Below the pieces are notes generated by a model. It was not told the origin of the DNA, did not search any database, and was given only the letters and a program-made list of their open reading frames with translations. A program made the position numbers and the translations under genes. From assembly GCA_022419385.1 (NCBI GenBank), contig JAJUBI010000007.1:715768-779767 (forward strand): 64,000 nt of DNA, in the 5' to 3' direction. Origin of the DNA: Paraconiothyrium sp. Pb-2020. Lineage: Eukaryota; Ascomycota; Dothideomycetes; Pleosporales; Didymosphaeriaceae. Below are positions 33,744 through 44,997 of this stretch, in pieces; position 1 is the first letter of the stretch; every line of letters begins with the position of its first letter.

Positions 33744-35250
33744 TTAATGACCTTGCTGGTACATTTGCGGGTTCGAGCCGTAAGGCGATTGCGGGTAACT
33801 GCTGCTGTTACTATTCGGACTGTTGTAGGCATTACTGGTGGGGGTGGAATACTGAGCCATGCCCTCCGCTAGCCCTGGGCTCTGCGTCCCATACTGCGCC
33901 CCCGATGAGTTGCCAGAAGCAGCAGGCTGGTAGCCGATAGGAGGAAGTTGAGGATGTCCTGGCGCTTGACCAGGAACACCGACTGCCTGACGCATTTGAC
34001 CATACACAGGTGCCTCGCCACCATTCTCGTGGCCGCGGTTCTGATCAGCAGCTCGTGCTCGCTCCTCATCAGCCTTTCGCTGTGCTTCCTCCTCCTTCTT
34101 CTTAGCCTTCCACTCCTTCCGAATTTCTTTGAACTCTGTTGAGATGATGTTAGTAATCTATAGTACTCATGTTAAGAGACATGCCAAGCTAGCAAGGCAA
34201 GGGTGGTGATTGACTAGCTCCGGGCGTTTGAGGCTATCCCGTTGTAGCGGAACACCATCAAAGTAAGCGGCGCACCAACACCGATCATGGATGCTAGGCT
34301 AGCGCGCGATTTTGGCGGATCGAGGCTAAAACATGGGAGTTATAAACGCACCTTCAGGAGTGCGCTTTGCGCCATGCGATTGCATCGTGACGTGCGCGTT
34401 TAGATGGTTAAGAGTGCCGTAAGCCTTTTCACACCCGTTCCAACCGCACTTGTACATGCGCTCAATCTCCTCATACCTTCGACGGGGCCGCTTATGCTGC
34501 TGCGCGCCCGGAATCGGGACGAAAGAGTATACGGTAGATAACGGATGACCGCCCTGCGCAGATGTCAGCAACGCGTCTCATATGTCGCGCTTCACGCGCG
34601 CACATGGGTGCGAAAAGGACGCGTCCAGCGCGCGATGAAAAAGTACCTACATTCGGGGGGCGTTGTACGGGAGACACCATAGCAGGGGCAGGCGGTCCCG
34701 AAGAAGAGGGGTAACCGTACGGCATCTGATGCTGAGGATGTTGCCCAGCCCATTCAGGTCGCTGGGCATACATGGGGGTAGCGGGATGCCCCGGATAATG
34801 CTGCATGTCGTGGTGGGGTGTGTACGGCGAGTACTGTTGGTGTTGGGGGTACGTTGGGCTCGTCGCTGCCGCAATTGATGGATCTATAGGAACATCCGAG
34901 TCAGATTTGAGTTGTTGGGCTTGATGGTCATTGTTCTGGCCATCTTGTAGAGGCATTGACGGACTTTGTGGTTGGGCCATACCGCCAGCTGGTGCACCTT
35001 GAGCGCCTGGCTGGTACGAACGTTGAATGTACTCCGGAAACGAGCCTGATCGGGCTGACGAGGGGTTGATGGCGTACTCGGAGGAGGGAGTGGCGGACGA
35101 GGAGAAGTTGGAGGCTCGCGGGTCTTGTCCTTGAGGATATTGCGCAGCAGATGCTTGATCTGCGTTGGAGTCCTCAGAAGGCGGTTCAGGAAAAGATGGG
35201 TAGGGCGAGTTCAAACCTGTCTGCGAATATTCCGGTTGTCTTCCGTCCAT
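33744..35250 (-). CDS. CON7: C2H2 zinc-finger transcription factor of the Con7 family
   Basis: A nuclear regulator related to Magnaporthe Con7p, which controls morphogenesis (conidium shape, appressorium formation) and cell-wall genes. Spliced length is 397 aa. Residues 1-200 are Gln/Pro/Ser-rich (activation-type). The conserved core RPRRRYEEIERMYKCGWNGCEKAYG...HLNAHVTMQSH, about residues 222-260, holds a single C2H2 finger, and the following basic, charged helix (EFKEIRKEWKAKKKEEE) is also family-specific. The tail is Pro/Gln/Ser/Tyr-rich. Introns: 34650-34554 (97 nt) and 34351-34136 (216 nt, unusually long here), the second splitting the conserved TPEEFKE. Exons sum to an intact frame. A long GC-rich segment precedes the start. 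Confidence 0.9.
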
Positions 35251-37400
35251 AGACTGTAGTGCGAGGTGGATTGAGCAGTTGCACCTCAGCTTACGGGGCT
35301 TAGGTTGGCTGCGCGCTGTAGAGGAAGAGGAAAGGCCGCCAGATAAGACGGTTTGGCAACCGTCGTCGGATGATTTGCCGCGGACGGGTGCAAGACTGGC
35401 AGCTAAGACGGAGACAGAAGACGAACGGGGCCAGGGTGGTGCACAGCCAGAGAACCGGAGAAGGTCGAGGCAGGAGGTCGCGGTAGCGTGGACCTTAAAC
35501 GCGGGTGATGTGCAGACGGTCTGTTTTCCAGCGAGGCCTGGTGGAGGGACAGGGCGTTCGGCAGATTTGCGCCGTCGAGATAACGCACAGAAGACGCAAG
35601 CTCGAGGCCAACCGGACAGGGGCGGGACTGGCTAGCGGGTTGCGAGGTTTGAATCGCGGAGGGTCTCGCGCAGACCAGCGTGAGGTGCAACAAGCGGTAG
35701 CACGAGTAGTGTGCTAGCTGGTAGTGGGAGAGCGCTGGAATGGCTGGGGGGCAAGGGAGCGATTTGGGGCGCGCGCGGTGCTGCAGGTCGGGCTAGGCAC
35801 TCGTCTCTGGGGCGGTGGCGTGTGCGCAAGGAAATAAAGTGGCGCCAATGGGGCCTCGAGGAGGACAGCCGCTTGCCCAGGCGGCCTTAGTCGAGACGAT
35901 GAAGTAATGGGCGCGCGGGCGGCCTGCCTGACGTCGACACGGTGAAGGGCCGGGGTGCGCTGCGATCGGTTGGGCCGAGCCCGTGCTGATGGACGCGCTG
36001 TCGGCGTGGGGCGCGCTAGGCCGGGGGGCTAGCTGTGGCGGGTATGGCGGATGAGGCAGCACCGGCGGTTGAGGGTGGAGCGCGCTGTCGCCGGCGAGGT
36101 GGTGGTTGTGGGCGCCGCTAGCAGCCGCAGTGGGTGACGGCGACTGTCGGGGAGCGCTCGATGCTGCGCGCAGAGGGCAGGCAGTCGGGCCGTCGTCGGT
36201 CGAGGGATGGGCTGCGCTCCACACGCTGCGCTCAGCTGCCGAGCGATCAGCCTGTCGTCCGGCCGCTTTTCCGTGCGGGCTCCACTGCTCGCCCAAGCTG
36301 CTCGCTGCTGCTGCTGCTGCGCGGGACGTGGCCGCGGCAACTGCCACGATGGAGCTGGACGGTGCTGCAAGCGTGCTAGGCCAGCGCCGGGGTGCGCGTG
36401 GTCGGGGAGGGAGGGCGCGGCGAGCTTGGGGGCAGCCTCGCGGGGGTCGCACGAGTAGCACCGGGGCGACGACGCTGCTGGTGCTGGTGCTGGCGCTGGT
36501 GCTGGCGCTGCGCGGGCTGCTAGCAGAGGCACTACAGACGACGATGCTGGGGCTTGGAGTTGAGATTCGCGACGCAGCCTAGGGCAGAGATGGGAAAGCG
36601 TCGAGTGGCGAGGGAGCGAGAGCCCGCTAGACGCCCGCCGGCCTTTTTCATGGCCTGCTGACTCAGCCCACGCGCCCGCCTTGTTTACTCACCACCACGC
36701 CCACCACGCCGGACAGCCCACGACGCGCCTGATCCTCGCGCGCCGTGCAGCCGCCAGGGCCTGCGGAGAGACGACGCTGAGGCTGAGATTAGCCTGCCGC
36801 TAGATTCTCCCAGCGCAGTGGCCGCTGGCGCCCATCTAGCAGCGCGACGCCGTGTCTGCGTGCCCCAGATGCTCTCTCCTTCTCTCACCCCTCGCAACCA
36901 CATCGCGAGCCCGCTGGCGACCCGCAGCGCAGTGCGCGCGAGCCTGCGCCGAGGTGCGCTGTCCGACCGCCTGCGGGCCAATATTGGCACACGGCACACC
37001 CAGACGGAAGCGGCAGTGAACTGTGCGTGCTGCGAGAATGCGAACGCGGCTTGCGTGGCCGGGGCGACAACAGCGAGCGAGCAGTGTCCGCAAGTGGAGC
37101 CGCTCAACCGCCTCTCTATTCATCGCCATCGACTCGACTCGACACCACCCGGCCCTCCCAACATGCGCCGCCCTCCAGCACCTCGCGGCTCCCCGTCGCG
37201 ACAGGAGCTGCTTTCGAACGCTTCACCGCCGCCTGCTCTGGCATCTTCACGGTGCGCAGCCGCCGATGAGTCGCTCTCTGACACGGCACTGCAGACGACG
37301 TGACTGACGGGGCCGCTCTCGTCGCGCTGCATGCGCGGGGACCCACTGGCATGCTCTCGTCAAAACCGACCCTCCCGGGTTCGCGCAAATTTCCGCATCG
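35251..37400. other. Very GC-rich upstream region of CON7, no gene supported
   Basis: About 2 kb with extreme GC content and simple-sequence runs, for example repeated CTGGTG/CTGGCG units at 36477-36516. Long open frames occur in nearly every frame, as expected from lack of AT-rich stops, and their translations are Ala/Arg/Pro/Ser junk. It could be a long 5' leader and promoter of CON7; this is inference. Confidence 0.55.
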
Positions 37401-40400
37401 ACTGTTCGGTTGCTGGACGCTTGACCCTTTCAGCCTTTCACACGCCGCTATACTGTTGATGTTGATATTACCATGGCCTCAAGCAGACCACACAGATCCA
37501 ACGACCATGCATCGACGTGTGCCCCGCCACTGCGCTGCAGTGCTACTGTTGCCTTTCCATCCTGCATCGACACGAGGTGCAATGCAAAACGCGTCTCGAT
37601 GCCGTAAAAAGCGGGGCTCCATCCTCGTGTTCTTCTCATGCCGCATGCGCCTTTCTGGACGTGAACGGAACAGTCCGTCTTTCAAGCCTCTCGACGTGTG
37701 ATTTGTTGGAAGTCGCCGCCGCTCACATCCGATCATTCCGGCGGACGTCGTCCAGCTGCGTTCATTGCTGCCCACAGAACCGCGGCTCGTCAACGTACAA
37801 TGAGACATGGGTCTTTCGTGGGCATAACAAATACCTCTTCCAACCGTGGGCGTCATTACATCGTCCCGTGTGCTCGGCATCAACCACCCGGCCACTCCCC
37901 CATTGTACATTCCTGTCGTACAAAGACAGCTGACACATGCCACCGACGGCCTTGAGTCAAGGACGCAGATTGAGTGTGTATCCGCGCTGGCTACGCTGTG
38001 GCCGAAACCCAGACCTAACGCCGTCCGGCGTAGAGCCGGATTGTTTCACAAAACCTTAACCCAACCTCCACGACCTTTGCTTATTACCAGGCCCGCGTAA
38101 GCTAAATTGCCGCAGTATTGCATGATTGGACAATTCATTTGCAAACTTGATCTGACTCCAGGATGAGCATCAAGGCTACGCTATTTCTATGACGCGTAGC
38201 GGCCGCCAAAGTAGGTCTCGTATATGCACGGTATACAAGGGCAGGTAAACCGTTGTGACTTCGCGCGCGACGGACATAAACAGTTGCCATTGTAATTGCA
38301 GGCGACTACCAAAGATTATGCGACTCACTGCACGTCAGAATCACCGCATGCCAGGGAGCGATCAGACTCAGGTTATCGTTCCTGGCACCAGCTATTGTGC
38401 GTCCCAGTCATTTCGAGGCTATGACCTCGTGATCTCTCCCTCAGGTCGAAAGCTCGCCTAATCCCATCTTGGTGAAAGGGTTGTCGACGCGCCGCATATC
38501 GGCTAAAACGCTCACAGCATGCTTTTGCACAGGGCTTGCTCAGGGACGAGTCCGGCGAGCATTGTTGGTCCCGGTTGGCTTGTACAGGGGAGCCCTGGCC
38601 CCAAGCATCAAGTGGGTCCCGTGGCTTCGGTCTCATTAGGGATTTATTTGACCGAGACTCTCACGTGGCGAACAAATCCCGGATGGGACTCATGCAACCG
38701 GGATGGGCAAATGTGTCCTTGCTTATGTGCATGCAGTAGGTCCATGCTCGACACCCAAGTAAAGATCCGGAGATCCGGATTCGTATGCCGTGCTACGATA
38801 CGTTGTGTACGAAGATCCAATCTCGAGGCGACTGAGTCTCCTCAACAACGTCACCGCTTGTTCTTTGCGAATGTCTTCGGAAGCGCCAAGATCCGATGAG
38901 CACCTCCAGCCTCCGGCAACCCATGTTCACTCGTGGTGTTGAGCCCATGTGGCAATCACGCGAGGCTTAGGATCCTGCGATGCATATCTTCCAATCGCAT
39001 CCCATCGCTGACGACGACCATCTGCACGAGCGGTCCTCCAAACCCAGCACCTTCGGGTGCCGTTTTAACCTCAAGAACGCAATTGCCATTTTTCCTCCAC
39101 TAGAAGCCGCCTAGAAGCCTGAGGCAATACATGTTTGGAGATCATACGTGACGGGACACGTCTTAATTGCGCTTCACCGCCTGCAGCTCGAGCCGAGGGT
39201 GCGTGCTTCAACTTCCGCGGAACCTGAGATTGTGACGATTGAGCACAGCCGCGCTAAGGACCATCACGCGACTGTGAGGATTCAGGAGCGACGTTTTCAA
39301 CATGGGCATGTGTTGTTGACCCAAACCTTGACGCGTAACATGGCGCGTACGTACAGCGTGCCTCCGCTTACTCTCATCGGCTCCCTCGCTCCAACGCTCG
39401 TGCAGATTACATGATCTCATCTGGACTCCGCAATGTTATTTCCGCAGAGGCGTGCGGTTTCTGGACGCGTTTGAAATTCGTTCTTGAGAGGCTGAACGCC
39501 TGACGTTCTTATTCCGAAGTTATATCACAATCGCGTGCAATTGAAGGCATCTCGATTTAGCGGCGAGAAGATGCGCACATTCCCAGCGACCTTCCAGATC
39601 CATCTCGATGGTAGCTCGATCGCTTATTGTGACCAACTGAGGAAGAATATCCTGAATCGACCGCGAGAAGAGACCATACTCGAGGGCTTGGTACACTAGT
39701 GTTTCTTTCCCAATATCCCCACTTTCTGTCCTTAACACGCCCCCTCGTGATGAGATATTTCCTCACTACTCTGCCCTGCTCATCGCTCCTCTTACGTGGG
39801 AATGTGCCGAGCCCCAGAACGGCCGTAGAATCGCCGAGAGGGGCCCAGGGTCGCATCTCCACCCTTCCACTCTTTCACTCATGCAGCTTGCACTAGAGTA
39901 AGGTCATCGCCTAGGCTAGCAATTCGGGGTTGTTCTTCCATTATTTCGAGAAATCTGCTCCTGCGGAGATATGCGACGGAGTTGCGCAATCCTCTTTCAG
40001 TCGCTACCCGTCAACTGAGCGAGTCATATGGCGAAGCCCACGTTGGTATGCACATGTTGGGACGCGTAACATTATCCGATGGGCTTTGTTCCGGCTCTTC
40101 TTCGTGAAGCCCTCCAAAAAGTGACGACGTTGGAACAGAGTTTTGACGCGGTGTAGCGCCAGACCTCGTAACATCTGTAGCCTTTGTATTCGCGTAGTCC
40201 ACAACCATGCAATCGGTCGAACACCGCTCGCGGCAACCTATCGTACTCCCGTCAGGTCCGCGGGCGACCGTCTCATGATCCGACCCTCATCCGACAAAGC
40301 TTGTATTTTTAGCTTTTCACCGAGGTTTCGACCGGCGGCGGATGCCCTGACAGAACGATTGAAACTCATTCCGTTTTAGCGCGAACTCAGTATTTGATGC

Positions 40401-42957
40401 TTCGCTCCACACCACGCTTACACTCGGCTAATTGTCTCTTGGCCTTTTGGAATTTGTGCGCTCCACTTGCTTGCATATCCCTACCCCGAGGTTGGCCAGC
40501 ATCTGCGGAATCAATAAATTGGACATCGACGGTACGCTAACAAACCCGAATGCGAGTACTGCTCGAAATTCGAACATCTCGTTCCAGGTCAATCGAAATC
40601 AGCTGTGCGCCATGATGCCATGACTGGAAGGACCCACACACATCCTGCATCATAGAATGGACAATACACTTCTGTATGGATGAACAAGGGCGAAATTGGC
40701 CCTGCGCTCGTGCATTGCAGGTGTTGCTCAAGAAGCCCTATCACTGGCGCATAAGCCCGATCTCCGGTCCTCAATGAGGAAAGGTCTCCCACGCACCGTT
40801 GGACCGATGAACCAGAAATTCACAATCACGTGGTGGCAATGGCAAAGGCCTACATTTTCGATGCATGCTTCTGTGATCTCATCAGAGGTTCTCGAGCGAA
40901 TATGCTAGCGGAACAATGTAGCGTACGCCACATCTTATACTGAAATGATGACCAGACTTGAAGATTTGAACATGTACATGTCGACTTACGCACAGTAGAA
41001 CGCTTAACAGATGAATCCTAGTGCGTTAACATCATATAACCTACCTCGCTGTTGTTGGACTCGACCTTGCTACAATAGGGCCGAACTTCAGATACAGTCG
41101 TCCGTAGTTTCTCCTCTTCGTAAAGAAACGTGTTCCACCATCGTTGACTAAATCTTGTCTCCACTGACGGTACTGACATCCTGTCACGCAAATCCCCACA
41201 CGCAATCGTGGTACCATATTGCCGTCACCCAACCATCCCCACGCTTCCCAGCCCGTAATCCAAATCTTCGGGTTCGCTTCAGGTGTCCATGAGTTCTTGC
41301 GGGTAGCACCGTTGCAGACCCTCCCCGTTGACCATCTGCGGATCTTCCCGCTCGCACCACTGGTACCTCCCTCCCATATCCGCTGAAACCATTTCGTCAA
41401 TATATTTGCGAACTTCAAATGCCGTGGCTCCAAGTCATTGCCTATTGATCGGCTTACCGCTGGATGAACACCAGGGATTTCTGCAAATGAAAGGAACAAT
41501 TACCAGACATCGACCCCATTTATAGGCCATTCTACTTGCAAACGACTCAACAGCGGCACCAACCACGAGACAATGGCATGAGCTGTGACACTTAGCTGAG
41601 CGGACTCATATACAGTTGGTGCTCTATTGGCAATATTCAACACCCAACAATTACCACAAGCGTATCTTATGACTCAAGACATTGTAGCTTGCACTTCGAA
41701 TAGGAGATTACTATACGCTCGTGAACAGAAGCCTTGAAGGATCACAGGAAGGACTGCAATTATTACTATATCGAGTAGAAGACAGGAAACGTACTGAAAC
41801 GGTCCATCGAAATATATGGAATGGACAACTCGTGCATTAGTCATTGGACCAAACGAACCTAAGGGGGGATGCCTCAACACAGACACAAGCAAGGAAGAAT
41901 GAGTTAACGTCAAAGGAACGAGTAACAGCGCCGAAGTAAGGCGAACCTAAAGGCGGCAAGGTTTGGTTGTAGAACAAAGAGGCGTATATGACTATACAAG
42001 GGGAAGCAACGGATCGAAGATAGAGCTTATCTTAACTAAATGTTGCAAAGATCAACCTCGGCCGTAATTCTATGCCGGGTTTGGCCAACATCCTCTCCTA
42101 TCGTTATTCCTTCGTACCTTGTCCACTGTACGTCAAGTGCGATGCAGGGGTGCATTGTAAGGCGGGGACAAGGTAGGGTTTCTGAGAATGGATACTGCTT
42201 CATACCAGCATAGGTGACGCGTCCCCGAGAAGCTGGTGCAGACACGCAAGTGAATGCAGATATGCAACAGCTAATGAACTTGTCCAGCATATATATATTT
42301 AGTAAAGGTAACAGAAGTCTCGTCTACCCGCTATTGAAGTATATATGAGGTTTAAACCTATAGCAGAGATATTGCGCTAAAACTACTATTGATTCATTGC
42401 ACCGCTTCCGTTCCTGTCCCAGACCTTAGGACTTTGTGGAGGCAACAATAATACTTGCTGAAACTCATGATTTGCTGCTGTATGTGAGATCAGCTTAGTA
42501 CTCGCTTAGACTAGCATACGTAAATCATACCACGGAAGATAGCGTGAGAGTTTTATTGTAACATTGCCAACGAGGAGCTGCAAAAGGAACCTTTGGTCTC
42601 CTTAGTCACCTTCTTGGTCATAAGTGCTTGGGAACAGCAATCAACCTTCAGATTCGAAACTTCTTAGGAAACAAGACCTCTCCTAGTGATCTGTAGACAA
42701 TATATGGAACCTTTGTAGCCACATGATGTACCGTGTTGCTTCTCTAGACGTCATGGTGATAAGAAGACGTATAAGGCGGCAAAGGCTTAGTCCGGTCGAA
42801 CGAGAGTGTGCCCAGGAAAGTGCAGTGAAGTGAACAGTCGATCACCAAAGATAGTGCCTTGTTTGTAAGGCCAAGTGGTAGCTCTCCGACCTTGCTCTAT
42901 AATTGTTAGCAATGCCTTGGTTTGCTCGTCGTAGGTAGAGTCACTTTGCATTCGCTT
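37401..42957. other. Gene-poor stretch, no intact gene
   Basis: About 5.5 kb, more AT-rich than the flanks, especially 41500-42950. No intact gene, transposase or reverse-transcriptase motif is seen. One segment at 41041-41530 (minus) looks like a decayed gene and is listed separately. Confidence 0.6.
41041..41530 (-). pseudogene. Possible decayed protein-coding remnant, family unknown
   Basis: On the minus strand there are good-looking splice signals: a GTAATT...TTTGCAG segment (41506-41484) and a GTAAGC...TTTCAG segment ending near 41383. After these, one frame reads GRYQWCEREDPQMVNGEG and continues to YGTTIACGDLRDRMSVPS and RWWNTFLYEEEKLRTT. Its composition is protein-like but it is broken by two in-frame TGA codons. 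A different frame is open throughout (152 codons) but has Trp/Gly-rich composition and is less convincing. I do not recognise the family. It may be a degraded gene or coincidence. Confidence 0.3.
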
Positions 42958-44379
42958 TTATACGTTAGAAAGATCGTGCGGAAGAGTGGCTACGATAGAG
43001 TCCAAAACGACGCATGGCTTGTGGACTGAATCGAGCCAAGAGCAGTGTGTTAGGGCATCCCGCTCGTGCCAAACTCGTGCCAGGAAGGTCCTGGTCGCAT
43101 TTCGTACGACTGGCGTAAGCTGATCGACATATTCGTTTACACTCAGGAGCACCTTCTCTCTTTCAGTAGTACCTCGAATTTCGACCGCCGCAATGATGAA
43201 TGGCAGGGCAACAAAGCGAACCGGGCGATCTGATATTTGCTGAGCCAGCTCAAGTTCCATCATAACCTCGTGTGACCAGATATCTGCCTGCCCATCGTGG
43301 TGCCCGAAATTGTGCTGTAAACGATGTATCATCAGAAGAGCCGCCAATCGATACACCCTAGCTTGTGCAAGCAGTTAAACAACTTCAATCGTACTATATT
43401 CGCGAAGAAATCCTTCTGGCTGAGTTGGCTGCCACTTCCCCACATGCGACCGGATCTCTTCGAGCCGCAGGTGAAAATCGACTGCATGTATTGCGCCGGT
43501 GCTGTTAGCGAGCGAGTGGCTAATGTAACAAATATCGTAGTAATACGGTAGCAAAGGCAGACAAAGCCCAAGATGGCGGTCGACGACCACAGGAGCTCGC
43601 GGTTGCATTTTTAGAGTTGGCGTCCGGCGGTAGACGACGCACTCCATGGTCTCAAGCAGTACCAGGACACTTATCCGGTGCTCCATTTCCGGGCTCACAG
43701 CGGCAGCTTCAACAAAGGGTCTGGCGATGCTGAGACAGTAGTGGCAGATGTCGGACACACCCACGCCAATTGCCCCGTATACAGATAAAGCCAAGGCGAA
43801 CCCTAGCGTCAGACAGAGTTCCGCATCCTTTGGATTGGCGATAGGGAGGCTACGTAGAGCTGCCATAGCTAAAGTTGCGTAGCGGACTTTTGAGGCATCG
43901 TCGGCTTCCGTGTCTTCACCGGGTTCAAGTGACCTCAAAACACATGCGTAGGCGAGGTAGGCATCCTTGAGAATGGGCCAAGCGGCCGGTAATGGCCCTG
44001 CAAACGACTTTTGCTCTGCGCACTGGAAACGTGGACTGACGACGGGATATTGAGTTTGAGAATTGCCGAGAAGAAACACCAGTAGCTCTTTCTCCTCTGG
44101 GCTCGAGTTAGGGGCGTCCCGAATCCATGAACCAATGAAGTCCACAGACTGCGTATGGGGTCTGGACCGGTTCGAAATCTTTGGGGCGATTGATAGACGG
44201 CTATGATTTGCTCGCCGACCGACGGGTCGCACTGGACGGGCAGTCAAACACGTATGGCCTAGCCGTTCACATCTTTCACATGAAGCGATTGTTGACGCGC
44301 GCTCACAGCGCTCTTTGAGCCGATAGCATCGATCGCACGCTGTATTGGTGCCACGTACCCGATTGGCGGGAAATGCCAT
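42958..44379 (-). pseudogene. Zn2Cys6 transcription factor interrupted by an in-frame stop
   Basis: A fungal binuclear-zinc-cluster regulator. The cluster is near the N-terminus (residues 15-43): CDRCYRLKERC then CERCERLGHTC, with standard C-x2-C-x6-C spacing. A Pro/Ser-rich linker and a mostly helical C-terminal fungal-TF region follow. The frame is open from the ATG at 44379 to a TAA at 43377-43375. It then continues in the same frame with QARVYRLAALLMIHRL to a stop at 42958. The sequence on both sides of the TAA resembles one conserved region of this family, so the TAA is probably a nonsense change; CAA to TAA would be a single C-to-T step. An alternative is a 78-nt intron (43435-43358), but its donor GTGGCA is poor and it would remove conserved-looking residues. 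Divergent from the amidase at 44998. Confidence 0.8.
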
Positions 44380-44997
44380 CTCACTCCCGACTATTTGGCG
44401 GCATGTATAGGCAGGCGAACTACTTCTTCAGTAAGTAGCGATTGGTATAACTGATAGTATCTACCTAGGAGTTACGACTCGTCTGCTATGCCAGCCAGTG
44501 CAACGCCAGACGGCCTAGACGTTTGAGAAAATTCTGAAATAAACTTGGAAGTCCACAACGTTGAGTGTCAGATACCTAGAGTCGTCGTTGAAGCAGGTGA
44601 GCAATTTACTGCGCTAGGGCAGAGTCGGGCCGGTGCGATCCACCCATAGATGGAATTCGAGGCTCGTCAGTGAACAACACACCCACCTCTGAAACCATGC
44701 ATTATAGTCACAATAGCTTAACCTTACTGAGAAATATATGCTAGGAGGGTTGGTGTGCAGTAGTACTGACTTGGCCCCCCTCCAGATCTGCCTCCTCGAC
44801 TCCCGATCTGCTTAGCACTACTCAGCACCGGAACCGGAACCGGAGGGTTTCGAGGAAGCCCCTTTGTCAACATCGGCGCAGCATTATACCTTGTGCAAAA
44901 CGAGACATGGATTGTTGTTTGCTGAAGTACAAGTACTGCCAACACGTACGTCGTGACAAGGAGCGCAGAAGCCGAATCATCACTGTGCATTCCCAAG
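44380..44997. other. Shared divergent promoter of the TF and amidase genes
   Basis: 618 bp between the two ATGs. The only standout motif is the CCGGAA repeat at 44827-44846. No coding frame is supported. Confidence 0.6.
44827..44846. promoter_or_regulatory. CCGGAA repeat, candidate zinc-cluster binding site
   Basis: ACCGGAACCGGAACCGGAGG contains three CCGG units spaced by AA, that is, overlapping CGG-N2-CCG pairs. Zn2Cys6 proteins bind paired CGG triplets. It lies about 150 bp upstream of the amidase start. Binding by the adjacent regulator is inference. Confidence 0.35.

Noticed and set aside
33766..33790. tRNA T-arm-like hairpin (TGCGG-GTTCGAG-CCGTA)
   Set aside because: No matching acceptor, D or anticodon arms, and it falls in the CON7 coding sequence on the other strand.
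34136..34351. 216-nt CON7 intron as a further introner-like copy
   Set aside because: Read on the minus strand it shows none of the shared blocks; probably an ordinary long intron.
35793..36532. Long overlapping open frames (up to 222 codons) on both strands
   Set aside because: They arise in GC-rich DNA that lacks stop codons; translations are Ala/Arg/Pro low-complexity with no motif.
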